A stretch of DNA of 64,000 nt, taken from positions 372,001-436,000 of the forward strand of contig NZ_BMUF01000002.1 in assembly GCF_014650055.1 (NCBI RefSeq), read 5' to 3'. The translations under genes were made by a program, and so were the position numbers. How positions within the stretch are numbered: the first letter of the stretch is position 1; every line of letters begins with the position of its first letter. The stretch comes from Streptomyces malachitofuscus (lineage in GTDB: Bacteria > Actinomycetota > Actinomycetes > Streptomycetales > Streptomycetaceae). The notes beneath the pieces were generated by a model, which had not been told where the DNA came from, ran no database searches, and was given only the letters and a program-made list of their open reading frames with translations. Shown here piece by piece: positions 26,579 to 36,054 of this stretch.

Positions 26579-27124
26579 TCAGCCCGCGTCCGGCATGTCG
26601 CCGGGGTCCTCGGGGTCGGTGCGGGGCGGGGGGAGGATCGGCTGGAGGACCAGCATGCGTTCCACCAGGCGGAGGAACATCGCCACGTCCCGTATCAGGT
26701 CGTCGGCGTCGCGGGCGCTCGCCGCGCCCTGGATGCCCGCCTCGGCGCGGGCGCGGCGGCCGGCCCCCGAGGCGAACAGGGCGCTCCATTCGGTGAGCTC
26801 GGGCGCGATCTCGGGGAGCACTTCCCAGGCGCTCCGTATCTTGGCCCGGCTGCGGGGCGAGGTCTCGGGCCGGCCGCGCGCGGCGAGCACGGCTGCGGCG
26901 GTGCGCAGGGCGGCGAGGTGGGCCGTCGCGTAGCGCTCGTTCGATGTCTCGAGGACGGTGGCCTCGTCGAGTCCGGCACGGGCCTGGGCGAGCAGGTCGA
27001 GGGCGGCGGGCGGGGCCGCGGCGCGGCGCAGCACGGGGTGGATGTCGCTCGCCGGGCCGTTCAGTGAGGGGGCAGGGCCGGATGCGCGGCGCCGACGAGC
27101 GGCGGCTGCGGACGAGTTGGCCAT
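26579..27124 (-). CDS. SAV_6107-type HEPN domain protein
   Basis: 181 residues from ATG at 27124, with AGGAGG 7-8 bases upstream. After a basic Ala/Arg-rich N-terminus (1-30) the rest is predicted all-helical. It contains NERYATAHLAALRTAAAVL, where R-YATA-H fits the R-x4-H ribonuclease signature of HEPN proteins. The C-terminal helix has DADDLIRDVAMFLRLVERML, then an acidic Pro-rich tail. I recall the family from streptomycete annotation; its function is unknown. HEPN proteins are often RNases in toxin-antitoxin or defence systems. No partner nucleotidyltransferase is adjacent; the closest gene is a methyltransferase. Confidence 0.75.
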   Translation of the reverse strand: MANSSAAAARRRRASGPAPSLNGPASDIHPVLRRAAAPPAALDLLAQARAGLDEATVLETSNERYATAHLAALRTAAAVLAARGRPETSPRSRAKIRSAWEVLPEIAPELTEWSALFASGAGRRARAEAGIQGAASARDADDLIRDVAMFLRLVERMLVLQPILPPPRTDPEDPGDMPDAG

Positions 27125-27225
27125 GACGAACCTCCTGTCGTCTTCGTGACGGCACGCCCCGAGACGGGGTGCCGTATGCACACATCGTGAGGTATGCCAC
27201 TGACAATCCGTTCTGACCTGCGCTT

Positions 27226-27254
27226 TTGCTTCGACCGACAGTTCGAGCTAGTTT
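27226..27254 (+). promoter_or_regulatory. Predicted promoter of the ABC/YhgE/TetR operon
   Basis: TTGCTT (27226-27231) and TAGTTT (27249-27254) are separated by 17 bases, resembling a housekeeping promoter. The start would fall near 27261, inside the palindrome at 27255-27276, so a bound repressor would block it. The region is clearly AT-richer than its surroundings. Confidence 0.5.
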
Positions 27255-27276
27255 TTGCACTGACCAGTCAGTTCAA
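27255..27276. promoter_or_regulatory. Probable TetR-family operator
   Basis: The core ACTGACCAGTCAGT (27259-27272) is perfect, with 6-bp arms and a CA centre. Adding four bases on each side gives 10-bp arms with one mismatch. It sits at the predicted transcription start, 25 bases before the ABC gene. Its form and place fit autoregulation by the TetR protein encoded third in the operon. Confidence 0.65.
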
Positions 27277-27300
27277 AAAGTTCCACAAAGGGGGCGCTTG

Positions 27301-28056
27301 GTGGACGGTCCGCCCGGACTTGCCGTCACGGCCGACGACTTCGGCCTCGAGGGACCACGCGGCTGGGTGTTCCGCGGGGTCTCGGCCGACGCGGGGCCCG
27401 GCTCGCTGATCGCGGTGGAGGGGCCTTCCGGTTCGGGCCGCACCTGCCTGCTGCTCGCGCTCACCGGGCGGATGCGGCCCACGGAGGGCGCGGCCGCGGT
27501 CGGCGGGCTCGAACTGCCCAGGCGCATGGCCGCCGTCCGCCGCCGCAGCGCCCTCGCGCACGTCACCGGCGTGACCGACCTCGACCCGGCGCTCACCGTC
27601 GGGGAGCACCTGCGGGAACAGGCGCTGCTGCTACGGCGCTTCGGGGGCCCGTTCCCGCTCGCCCCGCTGCGGCGCGGAGAGCGCACGCGCGAGGAGAAGC
27701 GGCGGCTCGACACCGCGCCGGCCACCGCCGGACTCGACCTCGCGACCCTGCCCAAGGGCCCGCGGACGGCCGTACGGGACCTGGAGCGGGTGGAGGCGCT
27801 GCGGCTGTCGCTCGCGCTGGCGCTGCTGGGCCGCCCCGGACTGCTCGGTGTGGACGACGCCGACTTGAAGCTCTCCCCTGCCGAACGGGACGAGATCTGG
27901 GCCCTGCTGAGGTCCGTCACCGAAACCGGCACCACCGTGCTGGCCGTGTGCAGCGAGGCACCGGGCGACGCGGTGACCGTCCGCACCGGAGCCGCCCGGC
28001 ACGACGAGGAGAAGGAGGCGGCAGCCGATGCGCTCGCCGAAACTGGCCGCTCTTGA
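27301..28056 (+). CDS. Degenerate ABC-type ATP-binding protein
   Basis: 251 residues from GTG at 27301, with AAAGGGGG upstream. Walker A is GPSGSGRT (about residues 41-48). The expected LSGGQ signature is not recognisable; the segment there reads AVRDLERVEALRLSLALALLG. Walker B reads LLGVDDAD, with Asp in place of the catalytic Glu, and the His switch is replaced by VCSEA. It may therefore bind ATP with weak or no hydrolysis. It overlaps the YhgE-type gene by 29 bases and is presumably its partner in an export or envelope complex. Confidence 0.82.
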   Translation: MDGPPGLAVTADDFGLEGPRGWVFRGVSADAGPGSLIAVEGPSGSGRTCLLLALTGRMRPTEGAAAVGGLELPRRMAAVRRRSALAHVTGVTDLDPALTVGEHLREQALLLRRFGGPFPLAPLRRGERTREEKRRLDTAPATAGLDLATLPKGPRTAVRDLERVEALRLSLALALLGRPGLLGVDDADLKLSPAERDEIWALLRSVTETGTTVLAVCSEAPGDAVTVRTGAARHDEEKEAAADALAETGRS

Positions 28057-30112
28057 GCTCCGGCGCTTCGGCCGGGGCACGCTGCCCCGCGCGGCGCTGG
28101 TCGCCCTGCTGGTGCTGCCGCTGCTGTACGGCGCCCTGTACCTGTGGTCGTTCTGGGATCCGTACGACCGTCTGGACCGGATCCCGGCGGCGCTGGTGAA
28201 CGACGACGAGGGGGCGACCGCCGACGGCGAACGCCTCACCGCGGGCGACGACATCGCCGACGGGCTGCGCGACAGCGGCACCTTCGACTGGCGGGAGGTG
28301 AGCGCCGAGGAGGCCCGGCGAGGCGTGGAGGACGGCACCTACTACCTGTCGCTGACCATGCCGGCCGACTTCAGCCGCCGTATCGCCTCCAGTTCGGGCG
28401 ACTCCCCCGAGACCGGCGCGCTGCGGGTGCGGACGAACGACGCCAACAACTACATCGTCGGGCAGATCTCCCGGACGGTCTTCGGCGAGGTGCGCCGGGC
28501 GGCGTCCACCAAGACGTCGCGGTCCTTCCTGGACCGGATCTTCGTCTCGTTCTCCGACATCCACGGCGAGACCGTGAAGGCGGCGAAGGGCGCCGACAAG
28601 CTGAACGGCGGCATCGGGAAGGCGGAGAAGGGCTCCAAGGACCTCGCCGACGGTCTGTCGGACGCCCGCAAGGGCAGCGGGAAGCTGTCCAAGGGCCTCA
28701 AGGACCTCCACAAGGGCGCCGGCGACCTGGAGGACGGTTCCAAGAAGGTCGCGGACGGGACGCGGAGGCTCGCCGAGAAGGTGAACGCGCTCGACGCCGA
28801 AGCGGGCCCGTTCCTGAAGGACAACGAGAAGGCCATCGGGAAGACCGCGCGGTTCGTCGCCGACTCGGCCGGCGACCTCCGCGACGATCTCGACGCGCTG
28901 AAGGGAGGGGCACCGGCCGCCGCGAAGGACGCCCGCGCGGCGTCCGCCACCGTGGACGGCGTCCACAGGGCGCGCTGCGAGGATGCCGCCGTGCCCGACC
29001 CCGCCTGCACGGACCTGAAGAAGGCCAAGGACGCGGTGGCCGCGGCGGCGACCGTCGCCGACGACGTCAGTGCCCTGGTCACCGACCACCGCGACGACCT
29101 GAAGAAGCTCGACGGCCGGCTCGCCACCCTGGAGAAGCAGGCCCGGACGCTCGCCGGCCGTGCCCCGCACCTCTCCGAGGACCTCGAGGACGCCGTGACC
29201 CGGATCAACAAGCTCAACACGGGCGCCGGCAAGGTCGCCGCGGGCGCGAAGAAGCTGAACAAGGGGCTCGGCACCGCCGAGACCGGCGCCCGGGACCTCG
29301 ACAAGGGCGTCGGCGAGCTGAAGACGGGCGCGGACGATCTCAAGGGCGGCCTGTACAAGCTCGTCGACGGCTCCGGTGAGCTCGCCGGCGGCCTGCACGA
29401 CGGCGCCGAGAAGATCCCCGACTACGACAAGCGGGACCGGGACCTGCGCACCGAGGTGATGGCCGACCCGGTGCGGCTGGTCTCGAGCGACCCGCACAAG
29501 GCGCCCAACTACGGCACCGGTTTCGCCCCGTACTTCATCCCGCTGTCGCTGTGGGTGGGCGCGATGGTGGCGTACATGCTGATCGCGCCGATGAACCGGC
29601 GTGCCCTCGCGGCGGGCGCCTCGGCGTGGCGGATCGCGCTCGCGGGCTGGCTGCCCGTGGTGGCGATCGGGGTGCTGCAGACGCTGGCGCTGATGTCGGT
29701 GCTGCACTGGGCGCTCGGGCTGCAGATGGCCCGGGCGGCCGGGACGGTGGGCTTCCTGTTCCTGGTGGCGGCGTGCTTCGCGGCGCTCGTGCAGTGGCTG
29801 AACGCGCGCTTCGGGGCGGCCGGCCGGATCCTCGTTCTCGCGCTGCTGATGCTCCAGCTGACCTCCGCGGGCGGCACGTACCCCGTTCAGACGAGCCCGC
29901 CGTTCTTCAACGCGCTGCACCCGTTCCTGCCGATGACCCACGTCGTCGAGGCGCTCCGGCGGCTCATCACGGGCGGCGGCCTCGGACCGGTGTGGGAGGC
30001 CTGCGCCGTACTGACGGCCTTCACCGCGGGCGCCGTGGCGCTGACCGCGCTGTCGGCCCGCCGCCGTCAGGTGTGGACGCTTTCCCGGCTGCACCCGGAG
30101 CTGAGCCTGTGA
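28028..30112 (+). CDS. YhgE/Pip-family membrane protein (ABC-2-like)
   Basis: 694 residues, ATG with AAGGAGG upstream. One N-terminal span (about 21-42) is followed by the YhgE/Pip N-domain (IPAALVNDDEGA). A long extracellular region (about 150-470) repeats Lys-Gly-x-Leu-like units, such as KGADKLNGGIGKAEKGSKDL, in helical heptads. About five C-terminal spans follow (about 495-685), in an ABC-2-like arrangement. Relatives include the lactococcal phage infection protein Pip and proteins near type VII secretion. The partner is the ABC protein just upstream; the TetR gene just downstream probably controls both. The substrate is unknown. Confidence 0.88.
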   Translation: MRSPKLAALELRRFGRGTLPRAALVALLVLPLLYGALYLWSFWDPYDRLDRIPAALVNDDEGATADGERLTAGDDIADGLRDSGTFDWREVSAEEARRGVEDGTYYLSLTMPADFSRRIASSSGDSPETGALRVRTNDANNYIVGQISRTVFGEVRRAASTKTSRSFLDRIFVSFSDIHGETVKAAKGADKLNGGIGKAEKGSKDLADGLSDARKGSGKLSKGLKDLHKGAGDLEDGSKKVADGTRRLAEKVNALDAEAGPFLKDNEKAIGKTARFVADSAGDLRDDLDALKGGAPAAAKDARAASATVDGVHRARCEDAAVPDPACTDLKKAKDAVAAAATVADDVSALVTDHRDDLKKLDGRLATLEKQARTLAGRAPHLSEDLEDAVTRINKLNTGAGKVAAGAKKLNKGLGTAETGARDLDKGVGELKTGADDLKGGLYKLVDGSGELAGGLHDGAEKIPDYDKRDRDLRTEVMADPVRLVSSDPHKAPNYGTGFAPYFIPLSLWVGAMVAYMLIAPMNRRALAAGASAWRIALAGWLPVVAIGVLQTLALMSVLHWALGLQMARAAGTVGFLFLVAACFAALVQWLNARFGAAGRILVLALLMLQLTSAGGTYPVQTSPPFFNALHPFLPMTHVVEALRRLITGGGLGPVWEACAVLTAFTAGAVALTALSARRRQVWTLSRLHPELSL

Positions 30113-30147
30113 ACGGGCGCGCCGGGGCTCCTGTGAGAATCAGGGCC

Positions 30148-30777
30148 ATGGAAAGCAGCAGCACCACGCCGGGCGGCAGTGCCCGCCGCGAGGCCACCCG
30201 GCAGAAGCTCTACGAGGCGGCCGTCACCCTCATCGCCGAGCAGGGCTTCTCGGCCACCACCGTGGACGAGATCGCCGAACGGGCGGGAGTCGCGAAGGGC
30301 ACGGTCTACTACAACTTCGCGAGCAAGTCGGTCCTCTTCGAGGAGCTGCTGCGGCACGGGGTCGGTCTGCTGACCGCCTCGCTGCGGGACGCGGCCGAGA
30401 CGACCGCCGCGCGGGGCGGCAGCAGGGTCGACGCCCTGGACGCGATGATCCGCGCGGGGCTGGTCTTCATCGACCGCTACCCGGCCTTCACCCAGCTGTA
30501 CGTGGCCGAGCTGTGGCGCACCAACCGGGCCTGGCAGTCCACGCTGATGGTGGTGCGCCAGCAGGCCGTGGCGGTGGTGGAGGAGGTGTTGCGCGAGGGC
30601 GTGGCGAACGGCGAGTTCAGCGAGGAGATCGACGTCCCGCTGACGGCCGCCGCGCTGGTGGGCATGGTGCTGGTGGCCGCGCTGGACTGGCGGTCCTTCC
30701 AGCCGGAGCGCTCGCTGGACGATGTGCACGCGGCGCTGTCCCGGCTGCTGCAGGGGCGGGTCAGCGGCCGCCGCTGA
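30148..30777 (+). CDS. TetR-family transcriptional regulator
   Basis: 209 residues from ATG at 30148. An N-terminal helix-turn-helix (about 15-62) contains RQKLYEAAVTLIAEQGFSATTVDEIAERAG and VAKGTVYYNFASKSVLFEELL, the standard TetR signature. The C-terminal ligand-binding domain is divergent. It is the third gene of the operon, 35 bases after the YhgE gene. The matching palindrome at the operon promoter (27255-27276) suggests negative autoregulation relieved by an unknown ligand. Confidence 0.93.
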   Translation: MESSSTTPGGSARREATRQKLYEAAVTLIAEQGFSATTVDEIAERAGVAKGTVYYNFASKSVLFEELLRHGVGLLTASLRDAAETTAARGGSRVDALDAMIRAGLVFIDRYPAFTQLYVAELWRTNRAWQSTLMVVRQQAVAVVEEVLREGVANGEFSEEIDVPLTAAALVGMVLVAALDWRSFQPERSLDDVHAALSRLLQGRVSGRR

Positions 30778-31197
30778 GCCCCCCGGCACACGAAAGCGCC
30801 GGCCCGCGGTGGCCGCGTCCCCCGCGGGCCACCGGCCGGACCGGCGCCTTCCTTGCTCCCCCGTACGTCCCCCCGTGGACCCCCGTTGCGGTCGTCCCCC
30901 GGGTTCCCCCGTGCCTCGCTCCCGCCGACGGTGCCGGCGGAAGGAGCGGATCGCGGGCCCGTCGCCGTTCCGGCGCCCCGTGTCGCCGGTTCCGGAGTCG
31001 TGCCCCTCTCCGTGGTCTCCACTCTCTCGTTCCCGCAGGTCGACCCCCATCCGCGCGCGTACTCAACTACGCGGCTAGGTACGGGTACTCACTCCTGCGC
31101 ACCCGCGCCCACCACTCCCTGTCGCCGGGTGGTCACCCCGGCGGGGGCGCGGGTACTCGGGGACGGACTGTCGGTGCGGGCGGATAAGGTCCCTGAC
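30778..31197. other. Non-coding interval after the TetR gene
   Basis: 420 bases. The first part holds a terminator-like stem (30796-30847). The remainder is C-rich with no recognisable gene; the frame open upstream of the oxidoreductase start is low-complexity. Two GGGTACTC motifs (31083-31090 and 31151-31158) lie in front of the oxidoreductase gene and may belong to its promoter. Confidence 0.45.
30796..30847 (+). terminator. Probable terminator of the ABC/YhgE/TetR operon
   Basis: Outer stem GCGCCGG (30796-30802) with CCGGCGC (30841-30847), inner stem CGGTGGCC (30807-30814) with GGCCACCG (30827-30834). It begins 19 bases after the TetR stop. No U-tract. Confidence 0.5.
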
Positions 31198-32694
31198 ATG
31201 GCACGGATTGCGGTGATCGGCGCCGGGATGGGCGCGATGGCGGCCGCCGCCCGGCTGGCCGTCGCGGGCCACCGGGTGGTGGTGCACGAGCGGACGGAGA
31301 CGTACGGCGGCGCCCTGCGCCGGGTGGAGTGGGACGGGTTCTCCTTCGACGCCGGACCGGGGCTGCTCCCGCTGCCCGCGGTGTACCGCGATCTGTTCGT
31401 GAAGACGGGCAAGGAGCCGCTGGAGGCGTGCGTCGAGCTCGTCCAGGTGGATCCGTCGTCGCACCACGTGTTCGCGGACGGTACGCGCGTGTCGCTGCCC
31501 AATGCCTCCCGCGCGGGCGTCGTCTCCGCCCTGGAGGAGAGCCTCGGCCCGGCCGCCGCCCGGCGCTGGGGCGACTTCCTGGTGCGGGCCCGGGAGGCCT
31601 GGGACCGTGCGCGCCGGCCGCTGCTGGAGGAGCCGCTGTGGCCCAACTGGCAGGTCCTGGCCGAGCGCGAGCCGTATCCGGCGGTCCCGCACAAGAGGCT
31701 GCTGCGCACGCGCACGGCGGGCACGCTGGCCGAGGTGGGGGCGTGGGAGCTGCGCGATCCCCGGCTGACCGCCCTCCTGGAGAGTTACGCGCTCGCGCAC
31801 GGTCTCGATCCCCGGGAGACCCCGGCGAGCGCGGCCGTGCTGCCCTACATGGAGCACGCGTTCGGCACCTGGTACGTCCGGGGCGGTATGCGGGAGCTGG
31901 CGCGGGCGGTGTACGAGCGGTGTCTGGCCCGCCGGGTGGAGTTCCGCTTCGGCACGGAGGTCACCGGGGTGCTGGAGAAGGACGGCAGGGCGGCGGGGCT
32001 GGAGCTCGCCGACGGCACGGTGGCGGAGGCGGACCTCGTGGTCGCCGGGGTGGCGCCCGAGGTGCTGGACCGGCTGGTCCGGGAGACGCGGGTGCGCGGT
32101 GACGGCGAGGTTCCCGGCCGGCGCGGGCCGGCGAGCCGCGTGACGGTGCTGCTGGCGCTGCGGGGCGGGCGCCCGGAGGGCACACCGCACCGCACGGTGG
32201 TGCACACGCAGGACCGCGGGGCGGAACTGGAGTCGCTGTCCGGTGCGTCGGGCGGACTGCCCGCGCACCCCACGGTGACGGTCCTCAGACCGGACGATCC
32301 GGCACTGGTCCCGGACGCCGGCCACGAGGCGGCGACGGTCACGGCGGTGGTGCCCGTGGGCGCCGGGGGCACTCCGGAGGCCCATGCCGAGAAGCTGATC
32401 ACCGCCGCCGGGCGGGCGATACCCGGGCTGCGTGACCGGCTGCTGCGGCACGAGGTGCGCACCCCGGCCGACATCGCCGGGGAGACGGGCTCGGAAGGCG
32501 GTGCCGTGCCGGTGCCGGCGCTGGCCGCCGCGGGCGGGCGGCTGCTCCAGCCGTCCAACAGCACCCGGCTGCCAGGGCTGTTCACGGTCGGCGGCTGGTC
32601 CCATCCGGGCGGCGGGCTGCCGCACGCCGGGATGTCGGGGGCGCTGGTCGCCGGGCTGATCGTGGAGGGGCCGGAGTTCCGCGGGTCGCAGTGA
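31198..32694 (+). CDS. CrtI-like FAD-dependent oxidoreductase (phytoene-desaturase type)
   Basis: 498 residues from ATG at 31198, with AAGG 8 bases upstream. The N-terminal FAD-binding motif is IAVIGAGMGAMAAAARLAVAGHRVVVHE, with the following YGG and a DAGPGLLPLP motif. The C-terminal motif is LFTVGGWSHPGGGLPHAGMSGALVAG, as in CrtI-type carotene desaturases and related amine oxidoreductases. No carotenoid genes are adjacent, so the substrate is open; a quinone or isoprenoid oxidoreductase is possible. Its 3' end faces the membrane protein gene after 7 bases. Confidence 0.85.
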   Translation: MARIAVIGAGMGAMAAAARLAVAGHRVVVHERTETYGGALRRVEWDGFSFDAGPGLLPLPAVYRDLFVKTGKEPLEACVELVQVDPSSHHVFADGTRVSLPNASRAGVVSALEESLGPAAARRWGDFLVRAREAWDRARRPLLEEPLWPNWQVLAEREPYPAVPHKRLLRTRTAGTLAEVGAWELRDPRLTALLESYALAHGLDPRETPASAAVLPYMEHAFGTWYVRGGMRELARAVYERCLARRVEFRFGTEVTGVLEKDGRAAGLELADGTVAEADLVVAGVAPEVLDRLVRETRVRGDGEVPGRRGPASRVTVLLALRGGRPEGTPHRTVVHTQDRGAELESLSGASGGLPAHPTVTVLRPDDPALVPDAGHEAATVTAVVPVGAGGTPEAHAEKLITAAGRAIPGLRDRLLRHEVRTPADIAGETGSEGGAVPVPALAAAGGRLLQPSNSTRLPGLFTVGGWSHPGGGLPHAGMSGALVAGLIVEGPEFRGSQ

Positions 32695-32701
32695 GCGCCC
32701 G

Positions 32702-33610
32702 TCAGAAACGGTACTGCTCGTCGTACCCGTTGCCGTGGGTCTGTCCGTCGCCCTGGTACGGGTACTGCTGCTGCTCCGGGGGCAGTTCACCGCCGTACGG
32801 GTCGTCGGTGCTGCGCTGCTGCGGGACCCACAGGCCGCCGGCCGGGGTCTCGCCTCCGTAGCCCGCGGCGTACGGGTCCTGGGTGTAGCCCTGCTGGCCG
32901 TACTGCTGCTGGTCGGTGTACCCGGTGTCGTACGACGTGCCGCCGTAGGTCGTGTTGCCGATGTACGGGTCGGAGTAGGCGGCGTACTGCTGGCCCGTGG
33001 TGTCGTAGCCCTGCTGCTGGCCGTAGCCGGAGTAGTCGTAGGCGTAGTTCTGGTCGGCGCCCTGGGCGGCCGCCGCGTACTGGTCCTGGGACGGGGCCGC
33101 GTACCCCTGGTCGCCGTAGACGCCGTAGGAGCCGGTGTCGTCGGGCATGGGCTGCGGCTCGTAGACGGACGTGGTCTCGGCCGCCGTCGGCCGGGCGGGG
33201 GTGAACACGTCGTCGCGCTCGTAGTCGTCGTCCGGGCCGTAGGCGGCGCGGTCGTCGTCGCCGTGGCCGCCGCGGGACGTCTCCAGGTCGGAGACCTCCA
33301 GGGTGGGCTCCTGGCGCCCGGGGTCGCCGCGACGCCCCTTGGCGCCGGCCAGCAGCGGCGCGTTGACCGCCCAGCCCGCCTGGAAGCCGCGGCGGAACGA
33401 CAGCGTGACGTAGGTCTGGCCGACGGCGAAGGCCGCGGCGCCGAGACCGATGACGATCACGGAGGGGATCAGCACACCGAGCACGACACCGAGGAAGCCC
33501 GCGAAGGCGAGCAGCCGCCAGCGCAGGCGCGCCTTGTACTGCAGCAGCACCTCGCCGAGCAACCACAGCGCGACGATGCCGAACGCGATGTAGAGGACCG
33601 TCCAGCCCAT
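32702..33610 (-). CDS. Membrane protein with long Tyr/Gln/Gly-rich C-terminal region
   Basis: 302 residues. Two membrane spans (about 2-20 and 31-62) are followed by a short conserved segment (VTLSFRRGFQAGWAVNAPLL). From about residue 125 the chain is acidic and then extremely Tyr/Gln/Gly/Asp-rich, with repeated SY, YGQQ and DQQQYGQQ units. It looks disordered, similar to prion-like or phase-separating regions. I do not recognise a named family. It lies 56 bases downstream of metF on the same strand. A role in the membrane is all the sequence supports. Confidence 0.8.
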   Translation of the reverse strand: MGWTVLYIAFGIVALWLLGEVLLQYKARLRWRLLAFAGFLGVVLGVLIPSVIVIGLGAAAFAVGQTYVTLSFRRGFQAGWAVNAPLLAGAKGRRGDPGRQEPTLEVSDLETSRGGHGDDDRAAYGPDDDYERDDVFTPARPTAAETTSVYEPQPMPDDTGSYGVYGDQGYAAPSQDQYAAAAQGADQNYAYDYSGYGQQQGYDTTGQQYAAYSDPYIGNTTYGGTSYDTGYTDQQQYGQQGYTQDPYAAGYGGETPAGGLWVPQQRSTDDPYGGELPPEQQQYPYQGDGQTHGNGYDEQYRF

Positions 33611-33666
33611 GTACGCCCCTCTCCCAGTGGTCGCTACGCAGTGTGTCGTATATCCGTGCGACCGGT

Positions 33667-34599
<933 letters not shown>

Positions 34600-34709
34600 T
34601 TAGCCAGGGGGCGGCGGTCCCCCAACCAGAAGCAGGACTTTTGTCCGATTTGCCGACTTGCTGTCCACAGTGTGGACGAAGTTGAGACGACCGGGGGTGC
34701 GGCGGGGCG

Positions 34710-35372
34710 TCATCCCGCGTCCGGGGCGACTTCCCTCAGGCGCTCGGCGAAGGCGGCGGCCGCGGCGCCCGGGTCGTCCGCCTCGGTGAGGGCGCGCACC
34801 ACGACGACCCGTCGGGCTCCGGCCTCCAGGACCTGGTCGAGGTTGCCGAGGTCGATGCCGCCGATGGCGAACCAGGGGCGGTCGGTGCCGAGGGCGGCGG
34901 TGTGGCGGACCAGGCCGAGGCCGGGGGCGTGCCGGCCCGGCTTGGTGGGGGTGGGCCAGCAGGGGCCGGTGCAGAAGTAGTCCACGCCGGGCTGGACGGC
35001 GGCCGCGGCGGCCTCGGACTCGGCGTGGGTCGAGCGGCCGATCAGGATGTCCGGGCCGAGGAGGGCCCGCGCGGCGGGAACGGGCAGGTCGCCCTGGCCG
35101 AGGTGGAGAACGTCGGCGCCGGCGGCGTGGGCGACGTCCGCGCGGTCGTTGACCGCGAGCAGCTTGCCGTGCCGGGCGCAGGCGTCGGCGAGGACCGCCA
35201 GGTGCTCCAGCTCCTCACCGGCCTCCATGCCCTTGTCCCGCAACTGCACGATGTCGACCCCGCCGGCCAGGACCGCGTCCAGGAACTCCGGGAGGTCCCC
35301 CTGCCGCTTGCGGGCGTCGGTGCAGAGATAGACCCGGGCGTCGGCGAGCCGGTCTCGGACGGTGTCGGTCAT
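34710..35372 (-). CDS. thiE: Thiamine-phosphate synthase
   Basis: 220 residues from ATG at 35372. [56 protein letters not shown] and [15 protein letters not shown] are ThiE motifs, and [10 protein letters not shown] closes the barrel. It joins the thiazole and pyrimidine halves of thiamine. It lies opposite the thiO-S-G operon, with two transcription units between them. I see no TPP riboswitch upstream of thiE itself, so it may not share the riboswitch control of the thiazole genes. Confidence 0.94.
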   Translation of the reverse strand: MTDTVRDRLADARVYLCTDARKRQGDLPEFLDAVLAGGVDIVQLRDKGMEAGEELEHLAVLADACARHGKLLAVNDRADVAHAAGADVLHLGQGDLPVPAARALLGPDILIGRSTHAESEAAAAAVQPGVDYFCTGPCWPTPTKPGRHAPGLGLVRHTAALGTDRPWFAIGGIDLGNLDQVLEAGARRVVVVRALTEADDPGAAAAAFAERLREVAPDAG

Positions 35373-35598
35373 ACGGGTGTCCCCCCGGGATGTCGGTGGT
35401 GCACGGACCGGGCGGGACCCGGTACGTCGTCGGGGCGCACCCGCCCACGAGGGGCGAGGGAGCGCACACCGCAACGGACCCTATGCCGCCCCGGCCGGCC
35501 GCGACACACCCACCCGCGCGGGCAGGGACCCCCGTCGGCCGGGGCGCGTGCCCCTGCCGGCGGGGCTGCTGTCCGGTCGTCTGTCGGTCGAGTGCGGG

Positions 35599-35964
35599 TC
35601 AGACCGCGAGCGCCTGGGCCCGGCGCTTCACCTCCGTACCGCGGTTCTCGCCGAGCGCCTGCGCGGGCGTGCCCGGCAGGGTCGGGTCGGGGGTGAAGAG
35701 CCATTCCAGCATCTCTTCGACCGTGAAGCCGTCGTCCCGCAGGAGCGTCAGGGTGCCGGTCAGGCCCTTGACCACCTTGTCCCCGTCGATGAAGGCGGCG
35801 GGGACGTGCAGCGCGCGGTTCTCACCTCGGCGTACGGCGATGAGCTGGCCCTCCTTGACCAGCTGCCGGACGCGCGTCACCTCGACGCCGAACTGTTCGG
35901 CGATGTCGGGGAGAGTGAGCCAGGCGGGGACGAGAGCATCGATCTTTGCGTCAATCTCGGTCAC
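35599..35964 (-). CDS. Rv2175c-family DNA-binding protein
   Basis: 121 residues from GTG at 35964. LTLPDIAEQFGVEVTRVRQLVKEGQLIAVRR is a MerR-like winged helix-turn-helix, followed by the Rv2175c C-terminal region with GTLTLLRDDGFTVEEMLEWLF. In M. tuberculosis Rv2175c is phosphorylated by the adjacent kinase PknL, which reduces its DNA binding. In this window a transmembrane Ser/Thr kinase lies about 4.3 kb away, with thiamine genes between. The target genes are unknown. Confidence 0.88.
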   Translation of the reverse strand: MTEIDAKIDALVPAWLTLPDIAEQFGVEVTRVRQLVKEGQLIAVRRGENRALHVPAAFIDGDKVVKGLTGTLTLLRDDGFTVEEMLEWLFTPDPTLPGTPAQALGENRGTEVKRRAQALAV

Positions 35965-36054
35965 GGGGACAAGCCTGCCACCTGCCACTGACAGTCGGAA
36001 GTCAGCCCCCGCCACCCGGGCGGACGCGTCGGCCCCGCGACGTGCGCCCGCGGT

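Noticed and set aside
35373-35598. Possible TPP riboswitch upstream of thiE
   Set aside because: No CTGAGA or GAACCTGATC element is found on the minus strand there; only a weak 6-bp stem is seen.
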